Shown: positions 37,630 to 47,215 of the stretch, one piece after another | Position numbering within the stretch: the stretch's first letter is position 1 | Layout of the letters: the number at the start of each line of letters is the position of its first letter | Assembly: GCF_002102345.1 (NCBI RefSeq) | Contig: NZ_LQPP01000018.1 | Location: 278,935-342,934 of the forward strand | Length of the DNA stretch: 64,000 nucleotides | Reading direction: 5' to 3' | DNA from: Mycolicibacterium peregrinum | Lineage (GTDB): Bacteria > Actinomycetota > Actinomycetes > Mycobacteriales > Mycobacteriaceae | The notes under the pieces: generated by a model | The model's database searches: none | Told to the model about the DNA's origin: nothing | What the model saw: only the letters and a program-made list of their open reading frames with translations | Translations under genes and position numbers: made by a program

Positions 37630-38299
37630 CGAGCACCTCCCGAAGTGCGGTAACACTGTCCACGTGGGCGTGCGCCGCTACCGCGGTGGGGCCGGTGAAA
37701 TCGGCGGCGCCGTAGCCCCAGCCGACCACCACGGTGTCGATACCGTGCTGGGCCGCACCCTCGACGTCGTGCATCCGGTCACCGACCATCAGGACGCGCT
37801 CCGGCAGGGGCGCCAGCTGGGCCAGCGCGTAGGCGACGACGTCGGCCTTGGCGGCACGGACGCCGTCCGGGCTGGCTCCCGCGATCACCTCGAAATAGCC
37901 GTCCAGGCCGAAATGCTCCAGGATGCGTCGCGCGGTCGGTTCGGCCTTCGAGGTAGCGACTGCCAGCCGCACCCCGGCGGACCGCAGATCGGCCAGCACC
38001 GCCTCGACACCGTCGAACAGGCTGTTCATCGCCCAGCCGCGGCTCGTGTAATCGGCGCGGTAGGCCGCGATCGCGGCGTCGGCGTCGAAACTCGTCGTAC
38101 CCAGACTCAACGCCTGCAACGTCTCGTGCATGGGCGGGCCGACGATGCGTCCGACCAGGTCACCCTCCGGAATGCCGGCGCCGACATGGGTCAGGGCATG
38201 GCGGAAACTCGACACGATCCCGGCCGCCGAATCGGTCAGGGTGCCGTCGAGATCGAAGAGCACCAGCTGCGGTCGGGTGAGTTCCAGCGTGTCAGTCAC
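37622..38299 (-). CDS. ptkA: HAD-superfamily protein, PtkA orthologue
   Basis: 225 residues. HAD motifs are present: DLDGTLTDS (Asp16, Asp18), ATSKAEPT (motif II/III region) and VMVGDRMHDVEGA (motif IV). In M. tuberculosis PtkA is described as a tyrosine kinase that phosphorylates PtpA and has an N-terminal disordered extension of about 80 residues. Here, the GTG at 38299 leaves only about 10 residues before the HAD core; the upstream open frame is short and non-homologous. Coupled with ptpA. Confidence 0.88.
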   Translation of the reverse strand: MTDTLELTRPQLVLFDLDGTLTDSAAGIVSSFRHALTHVGAGIPEGDLVGRIVGPPMHETLQALSLGTTSFDADAAIAAYRADYTSRGWAMNSLFDGVEAVLADLRSAGVRLAVATSKAEPTARRILEHFGLDGYFEVIAGASPDGVRAAKADVVAYALAQLAPLPERVLMVGDRMHDVEGAAQHGIDTVVVGWGYGAADFTGPTAVAAHAHVDSVTALREVLGV

Positions 38300-38352
38300 G
38301 TGCCCATTCTCCCGTATGCCGCGGGCAGCCCTCCGACCACTAGTGTCGTGCT

Positions 38353-39375
38353 GTGCCAAACCCACCCCGCGCAGGCGCCCGCTACCACGGCGACCAGGCC
38401 GCATTGCCGGGAATGCTGGACTTTGCGGTCAATGTCCGCCCTGGTGGTCCGCCGGTCTGGCTGACCGACCGCTTGGCCGCCCGGCTGCCCGACCTGGGCA
38501 GCTACCCGGGCCAGGCCGACGAACGCCGCGCGGTGGAAACCGTGGCGACGCGGCACGGCCGCACCGCCGACGAGGTGGCCCTGCTGGCCGGCGGAGCTGA
38601 GGGCTTCGCCCTGCTGGCCGGGCTGCGGCCACGGTTGGCTGCGTTGGTCGCCCCGTCGTTCACCGAACCCGAAGCCGTCCTGGCTGCGGCCGGCGTGCCG
38701 ATCCAGCACGTGGTGCTCCCGTTGCCCTTCACTCTGGCCGGCGCTGTCGTGCCGGAGGAGGCGGACCTCGTGGTCGTCGGCAACCCGACCAATCCGACCG
38801 GGGTGCTGCACCGTGCCGACGACATCCTGGCGCTGCGCCGGCCGGGCCGGCTCGTGGTGGTGGACGAGGCGTTCGCCGACGGCATCCCTGGTGAGGCCCA
38901 GTCGCTGGCCGGGGAATCGTTGCCCGACGTGCTGGTGCTGCGCAGTCTGACCAAGACCTGGGCACTGGCCGGGCTGCGGGTGGGATACGCCCTGGGTGCG
39001 CCCGAGGTGCTGGCTCGGCTCACCGCGCCGCGTCCGCACTGGCCCCTGGGCACTCTGCAACTGGAGGCCATCGCCGCGACAGGCAGTCCCGAAGCCGTGG
39101 CCGAGGCCGATGCCTCAGCCCGGCGGCTCGCCGGGTTGCGTGCCTCGATGGTGGCCGGGCTCGAGGAGCTCGGATTGGGCGTGGTGGCGGGCGACGCGCC
39201 ATTCGTGCTGTTCACCGTGCCCGACGCGGAGCTGATGCGGAAACATCTGGAAAGCAAAGGTATCGCGGTGCGGCGTTGCGATACTTTCGTGGGCCTGCCG
39301 GAAAACTACCTGCGTGCTGCGGTGCGGCCGGAATGGCCCGCACTCGTCGACGCCATGACGGAGGTACTGCAATGA
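38353..39375 (+). CDS. cobC: PLP-dependent threonine-phosphate decarboxylase-like CobC
   Basis: 340 residues, class I/II aminotransferase fold. Lys of [15 protein letters not shown] is the expected Schiff-base residue; VGNPTNPTG is the substrate/PLP contact. It makes (R)-1-amino-2-propanol phosphate for cobalamin, the donor used by CobD. GTG start at 38353, divergent from ptkA across 53 bp. Overlaps the Nif3 gene by 4 bp. Confidence 0.88.
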   Translation: MPNPPRAGARYHGDQAALPGMLDFAVNVRPGGPPVWLTDRLAARLPDLGSYPGQADERRAVETVATRHGRTADEVALLAGGAEGFALLAGLRPRLAALVAPSFTEPEAVLAAAGVPIQHVVLPLPFTLAGAVVPEEADLVVVGNPTNPTGVLHRADDILALRRPGRLVVVDEAFADGIPGEAQSLAGESLPDVLVLRSLTKTWALAGLRVGYALGAPEVLARLTAPRPHWPLGTLQLEAIAATGSPEAVAEADASARRLAGLRASMVAGLEELGLGVVAGDAPFVLFTVPDAELMRKHLESKGIAVRRCDTFVGLPENYLRAAVRPEWPALVDAMTEVLQ

Positions 39376-40505
39376 GTGCGCGACCGGCCGGGGTGCCGTT
39401 GGCCGACGTGATCGCCGCCCTGGACGCGGCGTATCCGCCGCACCTGGCCCACGACTGGGACTCGGTCGGGTTGGTGTGCGGCGACCCCGACGAGCCGGTC
39501 GAATCGGTCACGATCGCGGTGGATGCGACCGAAGCTGTGGTCGACGAGGTCCCGGAACGCGGGCTGCTGCTGGCTCACCACCCGCTGCTGCTGCGCGGCG
39601 TGGACACCGTCGCGGCCGACACCGCGAAGGGCGCGTTGATTCACCGGTTGATCCGCACCGGCCGGGCCCTGTTCTCCGCCCACACCAATGCCGACGCGGC
39701 TTCACCCGGCGTGTCCGATGCGCTGGCCGAAGCGTTGGGTCTGAGGGTCGACGCGGTGCTGTCGCCTGCGGCATCCGGTCCAGATCTGGACAAGTGGGTG
39801 GTGTTCGTACCCGCGGCGGACGCGGCGACGGTGCGCGAGGCGTTGTTCGACGCGGGCGCCGGGCGCATCGGCGACTATTCGCAGTGCAGCTGGAGTGCGG
39901 CCGGAACCGGCCAGTTCCTTCCGCACGACGGGGCCGCCCCGGCCATCGGCGAGGTGGGCACCGTCGAGCAGGTGGCCGAGGACCGGGTGGAGGTGATCGC
40001 GCCGTCGCGGCTTCGGTCCACCATCCTGTCTGCCCTGCGGGCCGCGCACCCCTACGAGGAACCTGCCTTCGACATCTTCGCGCTGGCGTCGATCCCCGGG
40101 GACGTGGGCATCGGTCGGATCGGGCAGCTGGATCGGCCAGAGCCCTTGTCGGCGTTCGCATCCCGCGTCCGAGCTGCACTGCCGGCCACCTCGTGGGGGG
40201 TGCGGACCTCGGGGGATCCCGACGCCATGGTGTCCCGGGTCGCGGTGTGCGGGGGAGCGGGCGACTCACTGCTGGGCACAGTGGCCCGGGCCGACGTACA
40301 GGCTTACGTCACCTCGGATTTGCGACACCATCCCGCTGATGAGCACCGACGCGTGTCACCGGTCGCGCTCATCGATGTGGCGCACTGGGCCACCGAGTTC
40401 CCCTGGTGTGCCCAGGCTGCCGGAGTGCTGCGCCGACGGTTCGGTGACGCGCTGAAGGTGCGGGTGTCCTCCGTGCGCACCGACCCGTGGAACGTCGAGT
40501 GCTGA
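39372..40505 (+). CDS. Nif3-like dinuclear metal-centre protein (YqfO type)
   Basis: 377 residues. HHPLLLRG (about 71-78) and AHTNADAA (about 105-112) at the N-terminus and the C-terminal HHPADEH and AHWATEFPW segments provide the usual His/Asp/Glu ligands of the dinuclear centre, with an inserted PII-like domain (about 150-250). The family is ubiquitous with unknown function; some members are annotated GTP cyclohydrolase I type 2. ATGA-coupled to cobC. Confidence 0.9.
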   Translation: MSARPAGVPLADVIAALDAAYPPHLAHDWDSVGLVCGDPDEPVESVTIAVDATEAVVDEVPERGLLLAHHPLLLRGVDTVAADTAKGALIHRLIRTGRALFSAHTNADAASPGVSDALAEALGLRVDAVLSPAASGPDLDKWVVFVPAADAATVREALFDAGAGRIGDYSQCSWSAAGTGQFLPHDGAAPAIGEVGTVEQVAEDRVEVIAPSRLRSTILSALRAAHPYEEPAFDIFALASIPGDVGIGRIGQLDRPEPLSAFASRVRAALPATSWGVRTSGDPDAMVSRVAVCGGAGDSLLGTVARADVQAYVTSDLRHHPADEHRRVSPVALIDVAHWATEFPWCAQAAGVLRRRFGDALKVRVSSVRTDPWNVEC

Positions 40506-40533
40506 TCGCTACCAACAAAATGAAAGTCAGGGC

Positions 40534-41262
40534 ATGAAAGCCGAAGTAAAACAACAACGTTCGCTTCTCGCGCTGACGGAGGTCGATGCCGAACTCGGGC
40601 GCCTCGAGCACCGCGCCAAGCACCTGGCCGAACAGCAGAAGGTGGATGAGGCGCAGGCTGCGCACGCCGCCGCCGGCGACGGAGTGGGCGTGCTGGGCAT
40701 CGCCCTGGAAGACCTGGAAGCCCAGGTGGCCAAGCTCGAAAGCGAGATCGACTCGGTCCGGCAGCGGGAGGATCGCGACCGCAAGCTGATCGACGGCGGC
40801 ACGGTGGCCGCCAAGCAGGTCGCCGAGATCCAGCATGAGCTGGAAACGCTGCAGCGCAGGCAATCGAGCCTGGAGGACTCCCTGCTGGAGCTCATGGAGC
40901 GCCGCGAGGAACTGGCGGCGCAGCAGTCCGAGGCGATGCAACGCATCGATGACCTCCAGGCCACGCTGTCGTCGGCGCAGCAGGCCCGCGACGCGGCACT
41001 GGTGGAGATCGACCAGGCCAAGCAGCAGGCGGTGACCCGCCGCGAAGGACTCGTCGGTCTGATCGATCCCGAGCTCGTAGGCCTCTACGAACGCCTGCGC
41101 TCCCGGGGCGGGGCAGGTGCCGGGTTGCTGCAGGGCCGGCGCTGCGGCGCCTGCCGGATCGAGATCGACCGCGGTGAGAGCGCCCGGATCGCCGCGGCGG
41201 CCGAGGATGACGTGCTGCGCTGCCCCGAGTGTGGAGCGATCCTGTTGAGGTTCAAGCAGTGA
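40534..41262 (+). CDS. Coiled-coil protein with C-terminal zinc ribbon (CT398/Rv2229c type)
   Basis: 242 residues. Residues about 10-175 form long antiparallel-type coiled coils (Glu/Gln/Ala rich heptads). The C-terminus has a CGACRIE...CPECGAIL four-Cys zinc ribbon. The family is conserved beside Nif3 in many bacteria; the function is unknown. It precedes the RNase H gene with a 4-bp GTGA overlap, indicating a single operon. Confidence 0.88.
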   Translation: MKAEVKQQRSLLALTEVDAELGRLEHRAKHLAEQQKVDEAQAAHAAAGDGVGVLGIALEDLEAQVAKLESEIDSVRQREDRDRKLIDGGTVAAKQVAEIQHELETLQRRQSSLEDSLLELMERREELAAQQSEAMQRIDDLQATLSSAQQARDAALVEIDQAKQQAVTRREGLVGLIDPELVGLYERLRSRGGAGAGLLQGRRCGACRIEIDRGESARIAAAAEDDVLRCPECGAILLRFKQ

Positions 41263-42368
41263 AGGTTCTCGTCGAGGCCGACGGCGGGTCCCGGGGAAAT
41301 CCGGGCCCGGCGGGCTACGGCGCGGTGGTGTTCGACGCCGAACACGCCGCAATACTGGCCGAACGTAAGGAATCGATCGGCCGCGCCACCAACAACGTCG
41401 CCGAATACCGCGGCCTGATCGCCGGTTTGGAGGCCGCCACCGAACTGGGCGCGGCCGAGGTGGCAGTGTCGATGGATTCCAAGCTCGTCGTCGAACAGAT
41501 GTCAGGGCGCTGGAAGGTCAAGCATCCCGACCTGATTCCGCTGCAGCGCCGGGCGGCTGAGCTGGCCGCGGGCTTCGATCGGGCCAGCTATACGTGGATT
41601 CCGCGGGAGCGCAACAGCCATGCCGACGGGCTGGCCAACGAAGCCATGGACGCTGCGGCGGGCATCCTCAGCGAGCAGCCTGCGCCCGAGCCGGCCAAGG
41701 AGCCCGTACAGGCCGAGAAGGCCGCGCTGGCGGCGCCGGGGTGGACCGGTGCGACCGGCGCCCCCACCCGGCTGTTGCTGCTGCGCCACGGTCAGACCGA
41801 ATTGTCCATCGCCCGGCGCTATTCGGGCCGCGGCAACCCAGTGCTGACCGAGGAGGGCCGCAGGCAGGCCGACGCGGCTGCGCGGTATCTGGGCTCCCGT
41901 GGGGGTGTCGCGGCGGTGGTCAGCTCGCCCCTGGAGCGGGCCTATGAGACCGCCGCGGCGGCGGCCAAGGCGCTCGGCGTCGACGTCCGGGTCGACGATG
42001 ACCTGATCGAGACGGACTTCGGCGCGTGGGAAGGACTGACGTTCGCCGAAGCCGCGCAACGGGATCCGGAACTGCACCGACGCTGGCTGCGTGACACCAG
42101 CGTCGAGCCGCCCGGTGGCGAGAGCTTCGATGCGGTGGCGCACCGTGTCGGTCGGGCCCGCGACCGGATCATCGCCGAGTACGGCGCGGCAACGGTTCTG
42201 GTGGTCTCCCACGTCACCCCGATCAAGACGGTCCTGCGGCTGGCGCTCGATGCGGGGGAGGGCATCCTGTACCGGCTGCACCTGGATCTGGCTTCGCTGT
42301 CGATCGCCGAGTTCTACGGCGACGGTGGATCTTCGGTGCGGTTGGTGAACCAGACCGCATACCTGTAG
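41259..42368 (+). CDS. RNase HI / alpha-ribazole phosphatase bifunctional protein
   Basis: 369 residues. N-terminal RNase H domain (about 1-135): VEADGGSRGNPGPAGYG, AEYRGLIAGLEAA and MDSKLV place the catalytic Asp/Glu residues, with a distal NSHADGLAN. A Pro/Ala linker (about 140-165) follows, then a C-terminal histidine-phosphatase domain with RHGQTELS (His nucleophile), ETDFGAWEG and VSHVTPIK. The Rv2228c orthologue has both RNase HI and alpha-ribazole phosphatase activity, so this gene links B12 completion with nucleic acid processing. Confidence 0.92.
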   Translation: MKVLVEADGGSRGNPGPAGYGAVVFDAEHAAILAERKESIGRATNNVAEYRGLIAGLEAATELGAAEVAVSMDSKLVVEQMSGRWKVKHPDLIPLQRRAAELAAGFDRASYTWIPRERNSHADGLANEAMDAAAGILSEQPAPEPAKEPVQAEKAALAAPGWTGATGAPTRLLLLRHGQTELSIARRYSGRGNPVLTEEGRRQADAAARYLGSRGGVAAVVSSPLERAYETAAAAAKALGVDVRVDDDLIETDFGAWEGLTFAEAAQRDPELHRRWLRDTSVEPPGGESFDAVAHRVGRARDRIIAEYGAATVLVVSHVTPIKTVLRLALDAGEGILYRLHLDLASLSIAEFYGDGGSSVRLVNQTAYL

Positions 42369-42369
42369 G

Positions 42370-42951
42370 TCAGGCGTGCAGGTGTAGTTGTTCGCCGTGC
42401 GGGCCGAAGATCGTGACCGCCTCGACCGGCCCGTCGACGACGCCGAACCAGTGCGGGGTCCATGTCGAGAACTCCACGGCTTCACCGGGATTGACGACGA
42501 AATCCTGCTCGCCCAGGATCAGGCGCAGTTGCCCCGACAACACGTACATCCAGTCGCGTCCTTCGTGGACGGGGAATTCGGCGGGCGGCTTGCGGCGCTT
42601 GGCACTGATCCGGATCTTGTAGGCGTGCAGCCCGGCAGCCGGGCCCTGCCGGGTCAACGGCCAGTAGGTGATGTCGTGGTGGGTGTGTGAGCTGCCGGTG
42701 ACCCGGGGGTCCTCAGCCTGCGGTGCGCGCAGTAACTCGTCGGTGGTGACCGACAGCGCGGCGGCGAGTCGGGGCAGATGGTCCAGGGCCAGCCGGCGCT
42801 TGCCCGATTCCAGCCGGCTCAGCGTCGAGACGTCGATCTGGGCGCGTCGCGCGACGTCGTCCAAGGTGAGCCCGCGTTGTGCCCGCAACTCACGAAGCCG
42901 GCTGCGCACCAGGGCATCGATGTCGGCCGGCTCGACCGCTTTTGCCTCCAT
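42370..42951 (-). CDS. XRE-family regulator with C-terminal cupin
   Basis: 193 residues. HTH_3 domain at about 15-70 (RGLTLDDVARRAQIDVSTLS), then a cupin barrel (about 110-190) with a short metal-binding-like motif (FPVHEGRDWMYVLSG) that senses a small molecule. It is divergent from the reductase-methyltransferase fusion; its own start overlaps TTTGCC/GGCAAA half-sites, implying autoregulation and control of the fusion gene. It ends 1 bp beyond the RNase H stop on the opposite strand. Confidence 0.88.
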   Translation of the reverse strand: MEAKAVEPADIDALVRSRLRELRAQRGLTLDDVARRAQIDVSTLSRLESGKRRLALDHLPRLAAALSVTTDELLRAPQAEDPRVTGSSHTHHDITYWPLTRQGPAAGLHAYKIRISAKRRKPPAEFPVHEGRDWMYVLSGQLRLILGEQDFVVNPGEAVEFSTWTPHWFGVVDGPVEAVTIFGPHGEQLHLHA

Positions 42952-42977
42952 GGCAAATTAGCTTGGCACTTTGCCAT
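42941..42977. promoter_or_regulatory. Repeated TTTGCC/GGCAAA half-sites between divergent genes
   Basis: Three half-sites occur: TTTGCC (42941-42946), GGCAAA (42952-42957) and TTTGCC (42970-42975), forming two overlapping inverted repeats: ATGGCAAA (42950-42957) with TTTGCCAT (42970-42977), and a compact TGGCA-CTT-TGCCA (42964-42976). The region covers the XRE-cupin start codon and lies about 23 bp before the fusion-protein ATG, fitting an operator for the adjacent regulator. Confidence 0.7.
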
Positions 42978-42999
42978 GCGATTGGGCAAGCTCGAAGGC

Positions 43000-44553
43000 A
43001 TGGAGAATCTTTGGGACTGCGTAATCGTCGGTGGTGGGGCGGCCGGACTGAGTGCGGCACTGGTGCTGGGCCGGGCCCGTCGCCGCGTACTGCTCGTCGA
43101 CGCGGGGAATCAGAGCAACCTGGCCGCACACGGAATCGGTGGTCTGCTGGGCAGTGACGGCCGTCCGCCCGCCGACCTCTATGCGGCCGGCCGCGCCGAG
43201 TTGGCCGCCTACCCCACCGTGGAGGTGCGCACCGGCGAAGTCGTACGTGGTGAGTCCGGATTCGCCCTCGAGCTGGCCGACGGAACCCGCGAGCAGGCCA
43301 GGACGGTGCTGCTGGCCACCGGTATGGAGTACCGCTCGCCGAACATCGCCGGGCTCGAAGGTCTCTGGGGCGGTTCCGTTTTCCACTGCCCGTTCTGTCA
43401 CGGCTGGGAGATGCGCGACGCGCCGGTCGCCGTGATCGCCCAGGGCGACCGTGCGGTGCACTCGGCATTGATGATGCGCGGCTGGACCGACGATCTGGTG
43501 GTGCTCACCGACGGGGACGGTGGGCTGGACGACGCACAGGTCAAGCAGTTGGACGCGGCCGGAATCAGTGTCGACGAGCGTTCGATCGCCGGCTTCGTCG
43601 TCCGCGACGGTGAACTGGAAGCGGTCGAATTCGCCGATGGCACCCGGCTGGCCAGGCGCGGCGCGCTCGTCGCCGCCACACTGCACCAGCGCTCGCCGCT
43701 GGCCGCGCAACTCGGGGCGGTCTCGGCGCCCGGACCGATTGCCGCCGATGCGCTGCTCGTTGACGGGTTCGCACGCACCTCGGTGCCCGGCTTGTTCGCC
43801 GCGGGTGACCTGAGTGCCCAGATGCCCCAGGTGGCCGCGGCCGTCGCATCGGGCAGCCAGGCCGGCGCCGCAGTCGTACAGCACCTGCTGGGCGAAGACG
43901 TCGGACTGCCGGTGCCGCCGTGGCCCGCACAGACGGCTGTCACCGCCCAGTACTGGGAACGGCATTACGGGCAGCGCGGCCGCATCTGGAGCGGCCGGGT
44001 CAACGCCCAGCTGGCGAAGATCGCCGAGGACCTGCCCGCAGGCCGGGCCCTCGATCTGGGCTGCGGTGAGGGCGGCGACGCCGTCTGGCTGGCCCAACAC
44101 GGCTGGGAGGTCACGGGAGTCGACGTCTCCGACACCGCGCTCGCCCGGGCCGCGGCCGAGGCGCGGGAACGTGGTGTGGCGGAAAAGATCACGTTCGAGC
44201 GCCATGACCTGTCCGAGAGTCTTCCTGACGGTCGCTTCGACCTGGTCTCGGCTCAGTTCCTGCAGTCGCCGATCGGTATGGACCGCGCCGCGATGCTGCG
44301 CCGCGCCGCCGGTACGGTGGCCGACGGCGGTCTGCTGGTCGTCGTCGATCACGGTGCGGCTCCGCCCTGGGCTCCCGAGCATGTCCGGAAATTTCCGTTC
44401 CCCAGCGCCGACGAGGTGGTCGACTCCCTCGACCTCGACGACGCGCAATGGGAACGCGTCCGGGTGGGTGCCGACGAGCGGGAGGCGACGGGACCGGGTG
44501 GGCAGCGCGGCGTCCTGATCGACAACGTGATGGTGTTGCGTCGTCTGGGCTGA
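43000..44553 (+). CDS. Thioredoxin reductase-like oxidoreductase fused to SAM methyltransferase
   Basis: 517 residues. The N-terminal half (about 1-305) is a two-dinucleotide-domain flavoprotein with FAD motif GGGAAG (11-16), a redox CPFC (Cys130, Cys133, where classical thioredoxin reductase has CAxC) and a C-terminal FAD-binding AAGDLSAQMPQ segment. After a linker, about residues 320-517 are a class I methyltransferase with a DLGCGEGG motif (about 351-358) and GVDVS. The combination is seen as a single polypeptide in other actinobacteria. The substrate is unknown; combining disulfide or quinone reduction with methylation suggests detoxification of a thiol-reactive or metal/metalloid compound, which is inference. 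An alternative start is ATG 42976. Confidence 0.85.
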   Translation: MENLWDCVIVGGGAAGLSAALVLGRARRRVLLVDAGNQSNLAAHGIGGLLGSDGRPPADLYAAGRAELAAYPTVEVRTGEVVRGESGFALELADGTREQARTVLLATGMEYRSPNIAGLEGLWGGSVFHCPFCHGWEMRDAPVAVIAQGDRAVHSALMMRGWTDDLVVLTDGDGGLDDAQVKQLDAAGISVDERSIAGFVVRDGELEAVEFADGTRLARRGALVAATLHQRSPLAAQLGAVSAPGPIAADALLVDGFARTSVPGLFAAGDLSAQMPQVAAAVASGSQAGAAVVQHLLGEDVGLPVPPWPAQTAVTAQYWERHYGQRGRIWSGRVNAQLAKIAEDLPAGRALDLGCGEGGDAVWLAQHGWEVTGVDVSDTALARAAAEARERGVAEKITFERHDLSESLPDGRFDLVSAQFLQSPIGMDRAAMLRRAAGTVADGGLLVVVDHGAAPPWAPEHVRKFPFPSADEVVDSLDLDDAQWERVRVGADEREATGPGGQRGVLIDNVMVLRRLG

Positions 44554-44576
44554 TTCGACTTGTCGGACCGCCGTGG

Positions 44577-44590
44577 CATAATTCGAAAGT
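44577..44590 (+). promoter_or_regulatory. Promoter of the 13E12 gene, possibly leaderless
   Basis: TTCGAC (44554-44559) is 17 bp upstream of CATAAT (44577-44582), which ends 8 bp before the ATG at 44591, suggesting transcription starts at or just before the start codon. Confidence 0.5.
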
Positions 44591-45880
44591 ATGTTCGAGA
44601 TTTCTAAGTTGTCGCAGGTCAACCTGCACGACGATGAGGCGGATCTGCATCGGCGCATCGAGGAACTCGAACGGGCGAAGTCAGCCGCGGCCGCCGGGCA
44701 GGCCCGGTGCGCGGCGCTGTTGGACGAGAAGCGCCGGGCCGCCGAGGCGGCTGAGGGAGTGCCGCAGGCGAAGCGGTGTCGCGGCGTGGCCTCCGAGATC
44801 GCGCTGGCCCGTCACGATTCACCGACGTGTGGCAGTAGGCATCTCGGGTTCGCCAAGGCGCTGGTGTACGAGATGCCGCACACGTTGGCCGCGCTGGAGT
44901 CCGGTGTGCTGTCGGAATGGCGGGCGACTTTGATCGTTCGGGAGTCGGCATGCCTGACGGTCGAGGATCGCCGGGTGCTGGATGCCGAGATGTGTGGCGA
45001 TGTCACCAAGCTTGACGGTCTGGGGAACGGGCGGATCGAGGCGGAAGCCAAGAAAATCGCCTATCGGTTGGATCCTCAGGCATTCGTCGACCGGATGGCG
45101 AAGGCGGCGGAGGATCGAGATGTCTGGATCCGGCCGGCGCCGGACTGCATGGCGCGGCTGACGGTGTTGTTGCCGGTGCAGAAGGGTGTGGGCGTGTATG
45201 CGGCGCTCAAACGCAGCGCCGATACGACGTTCGACGGCCGGACCCGCGGCCAGGTGATGGCCGACACCGTGGCGGAGCGGGTGACCGGGCGCCCCGCCGA
45301 CGTGCCGGAGCCCGTCGCGGTCAATCTGTTGCTCTCCGACCAGACCCTGTTGGCGGGCGACGATAACCCGGGCGTTGTCGAGGGGTACGGGCCGGTGCCG
45401 GCGTCGGTGGCCCGTTCCCTCGTGAGTGACGCGGTGGCCGACGAACGTTCGCGGGCCACCCTGCGGCGGATCTACCGACACCCGAAATCCGGGGCGCTGG
45501 TGGCGATGGAGTCACGGTCGCGGCTGTTTCCCAAGGGACTGGCCCGATTCATCGAATTGCGGGATCAGACCTGCAGGACTCCGTACTGCGACGCCCCGAT
45601 CCGCCATCGCGACCACGCCCAACCGCATGCTCGGGGTGGTCCCACCAGTGCGCGCAACGGACTCGGCGAATGCGAACGGTGCAACTACGTCAAGGAATCA
45701 CCGAGATGGAAGGTGACGACCAGTGACGAGAACGGTGTGCACACAGCCCAATTCGAGACTCCGACCGGACTTCGATACCGCTCCACCGCGCCGCCGCCAC
45801 CCGGGCCCGTCGAATGCTACGAGAGCGTGACCGAACTACAGGTCGCGATCGAGTTCGCGCGGTGCGCGGCCGCCGCTTAG
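44591..45880 (+). CDS. 13E12-family DUF222/HNH endonuclease-like protein
   Basis: 429 residues. N-terminal coiled-coil/DUF222 region (about 1-260) and a C-terminal HNH motif near 335-370 (PYCDAPIRHRDHAQPHARGG, then NGLGECERCN). The family is amplified in mycobacterial genomes (13E12 repeats). The function is unproved and some members may be remnants of mobile elements. A -10-like CATAAT 8 bp before the ATG suggests near-leaderless translation. Locally it separates the fusion gene from the VOC gene. Confidence 0.9.
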   Translation: MFEISKLSQVNLHDDEADLHRRIEELERAKSAAAAGQARCAALLDEKRRAAEAAEGVPQAKRCRGVASEIALARHDSPTCGSRHLGFAKALVYEMPHTLAALESGVLSEWRATLIVRESACLTVEDRRVLDAEMCGDVTKLDGLGNGRIEAEAKKIAYRLDPQAFVDRMAKAAEDRDVWIRPAPDCMARLTVLLPVQKGVGVYAALKRSADTTFDGRTRGQVMADTVAERVTGRPADVPEPVAVNLLLSDQTLLAGDDNPGVVEGYGPVPASVARSLVSDAVADERSRATLRRIYRHPKSGALVAMESRSRLFPKGLARFIELRDQTCRTPYCDAPIRHRDHAQPHARGGPTSARNGLGECERCNYVKESPRWKVTTSDENGVHTAQFETPTGLRYRSTAPPPPGPVECYESVTELQVAIEFARCAAAA

Positions 45881-45890
45881 TCCCTGCGGG

Positions 45891-46310
45891 CTAATCGGTG
45901 CGTTGGGTCAGCCGGATGCTGTTGCCCGAAGGGTCACGGAACCCGGAATCGATGCCGTAGGGCATCTGATTGGGCGGCTCGGTGAACTCGACGCCGCGGG
46001 CGGTCAGCTCCTCATAGCTCTTCTGGCAGTCGTCGGTCGTCAGAAACACCGTGCCGGCGAAGCCCTTTGCGGTCAGATCCTGGACTTGCTTGCGGGTCGA
46101 TTCATCCATCACCGGCTCGCCGGGAACAGCCATCAGCACGATGCCGACATCCTCCTGTCCCGGCGGGCCGACCGTGACCCACCGGAAGTTGCCCATCTCC
46201 TCCGGAAACGAAACATCTTCGCGCACTTCCATTCCCACCTTCTCGGTCCAGAACTTCAACGCGACTTCCTGATCGTGAACCCACAGATGCGTGTAAGCGA
46301 TTTTCATCAT
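45891..46310 (-). CDS. VOC-superfamily protein linked to AraC regulator
   Basis: 139 residues. N-terminal IAYTHLWVHDQEVALKFW resembles the glyoxalase/dioxygenase fold; metal-ligand residues would be His8 and a Glu near the end of the first module. Two start codons are adjacent (MM). Nine bases separate it from the upstream AraC gene on the same strand, a common pairing in actinobacteria. Possible roles are detoxification or antibiotic binding. Confidence 0.82.
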   Translation of the reverse strand: MMKIAYTHLWVHDQEVALKFWTEKVGMEVREDVSFPEEMGNFRWVTVGPPGQEDVGIVLMAVPGEPVMDESTRKQVQDLTAKGFAGTVFLTTDDCQKSYEELTARGVEFTEPPNQMPYGIDSGFRDPSGNSIRLTQRTD

Positions 46311-46319
46311 GAGCAGACG

Positions 46320-46772
46320 CTACGTCCGCTCTGGCCCCGCCGTCTTCTCCGTTTGTGCTGTCTTGGCCCGTCCGGTGTGGGCACGCCGGGTGTCGCGCGC
46401 CAGAATGCAACTGGGCACCGGGGCGCGCAGCATCGCAGGCGGCAGGCCGGCGCGATAGGCCGCCGGAGGCTTGCCGTACACGCGAGCGAAACTGGTGGTG
46501 AACGACCCCACGCTGTGCAGGCCGACCATCACGCAGATGTCGGCCACCGAGCGGTCGGTGTTGCGCAGAAGTGCCGCAGCGCGCTCCAGGCGCCGGCTCT
46601 GCAGATAGGCGCGCGGAGACTCACCGAAGGTGCGGGTGAACATGCGGCTGAAATGCGCCCGGGACAAGCCGGCCGCCGCGGCAAGGTCGTCGACGGTGAT
46701 CGGATCCGCGTAGCGGGCGTCCGCCAGATCCTTCGCGCGGAGCAAATATCGTGCCGGTGGCACCTGAGCCAT
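46320..46772 (-). CDS. AraC-family transcriptional regulator (short form)
   Basis: 150 residues consisting mainly of the two AraC HTHs (about 23-110: ITVDDLAAAAGLSRAHFSRMF and RSVADICVMVGLHSVGSFTT). No separate effector domain, so it may be controlled by abundance or by a partner. The ATG at 46772 is used; an in-frame longer form would run into the rnpB transcript. It shares its promoter region with rnpB, 25 bp away. Coupled VOC gene is the likely target. Confidence 0.87.
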   Translation of the reverse strand: MAQVPPARYLLRAKDLADARYADPITVDDLAAAAGLSRAHFSRMFTRTFGESPRAYLQSRRLERAAALLRNTDRSVADICVMVGLHSVGSFTTSFARVYGKPPAAYRAGLPPAMLRAPVPSCILARDTRRAHTGRAKTAQTEKTAGPERT

Positions 46773-46797
46773 GATTTTGAGGGTAGTCTGACCAGCG

Positions 46798-47204
<407 letters not shown>

Positions 47205-47215
47205 CCCCCAGCCCC

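Noticed and set aside
44591..45880. 13E12 HNH gene as an active homing element
   Set aside because: No flanking repeats, no interrupted target gene; common chromosomal family in mycobacteria.
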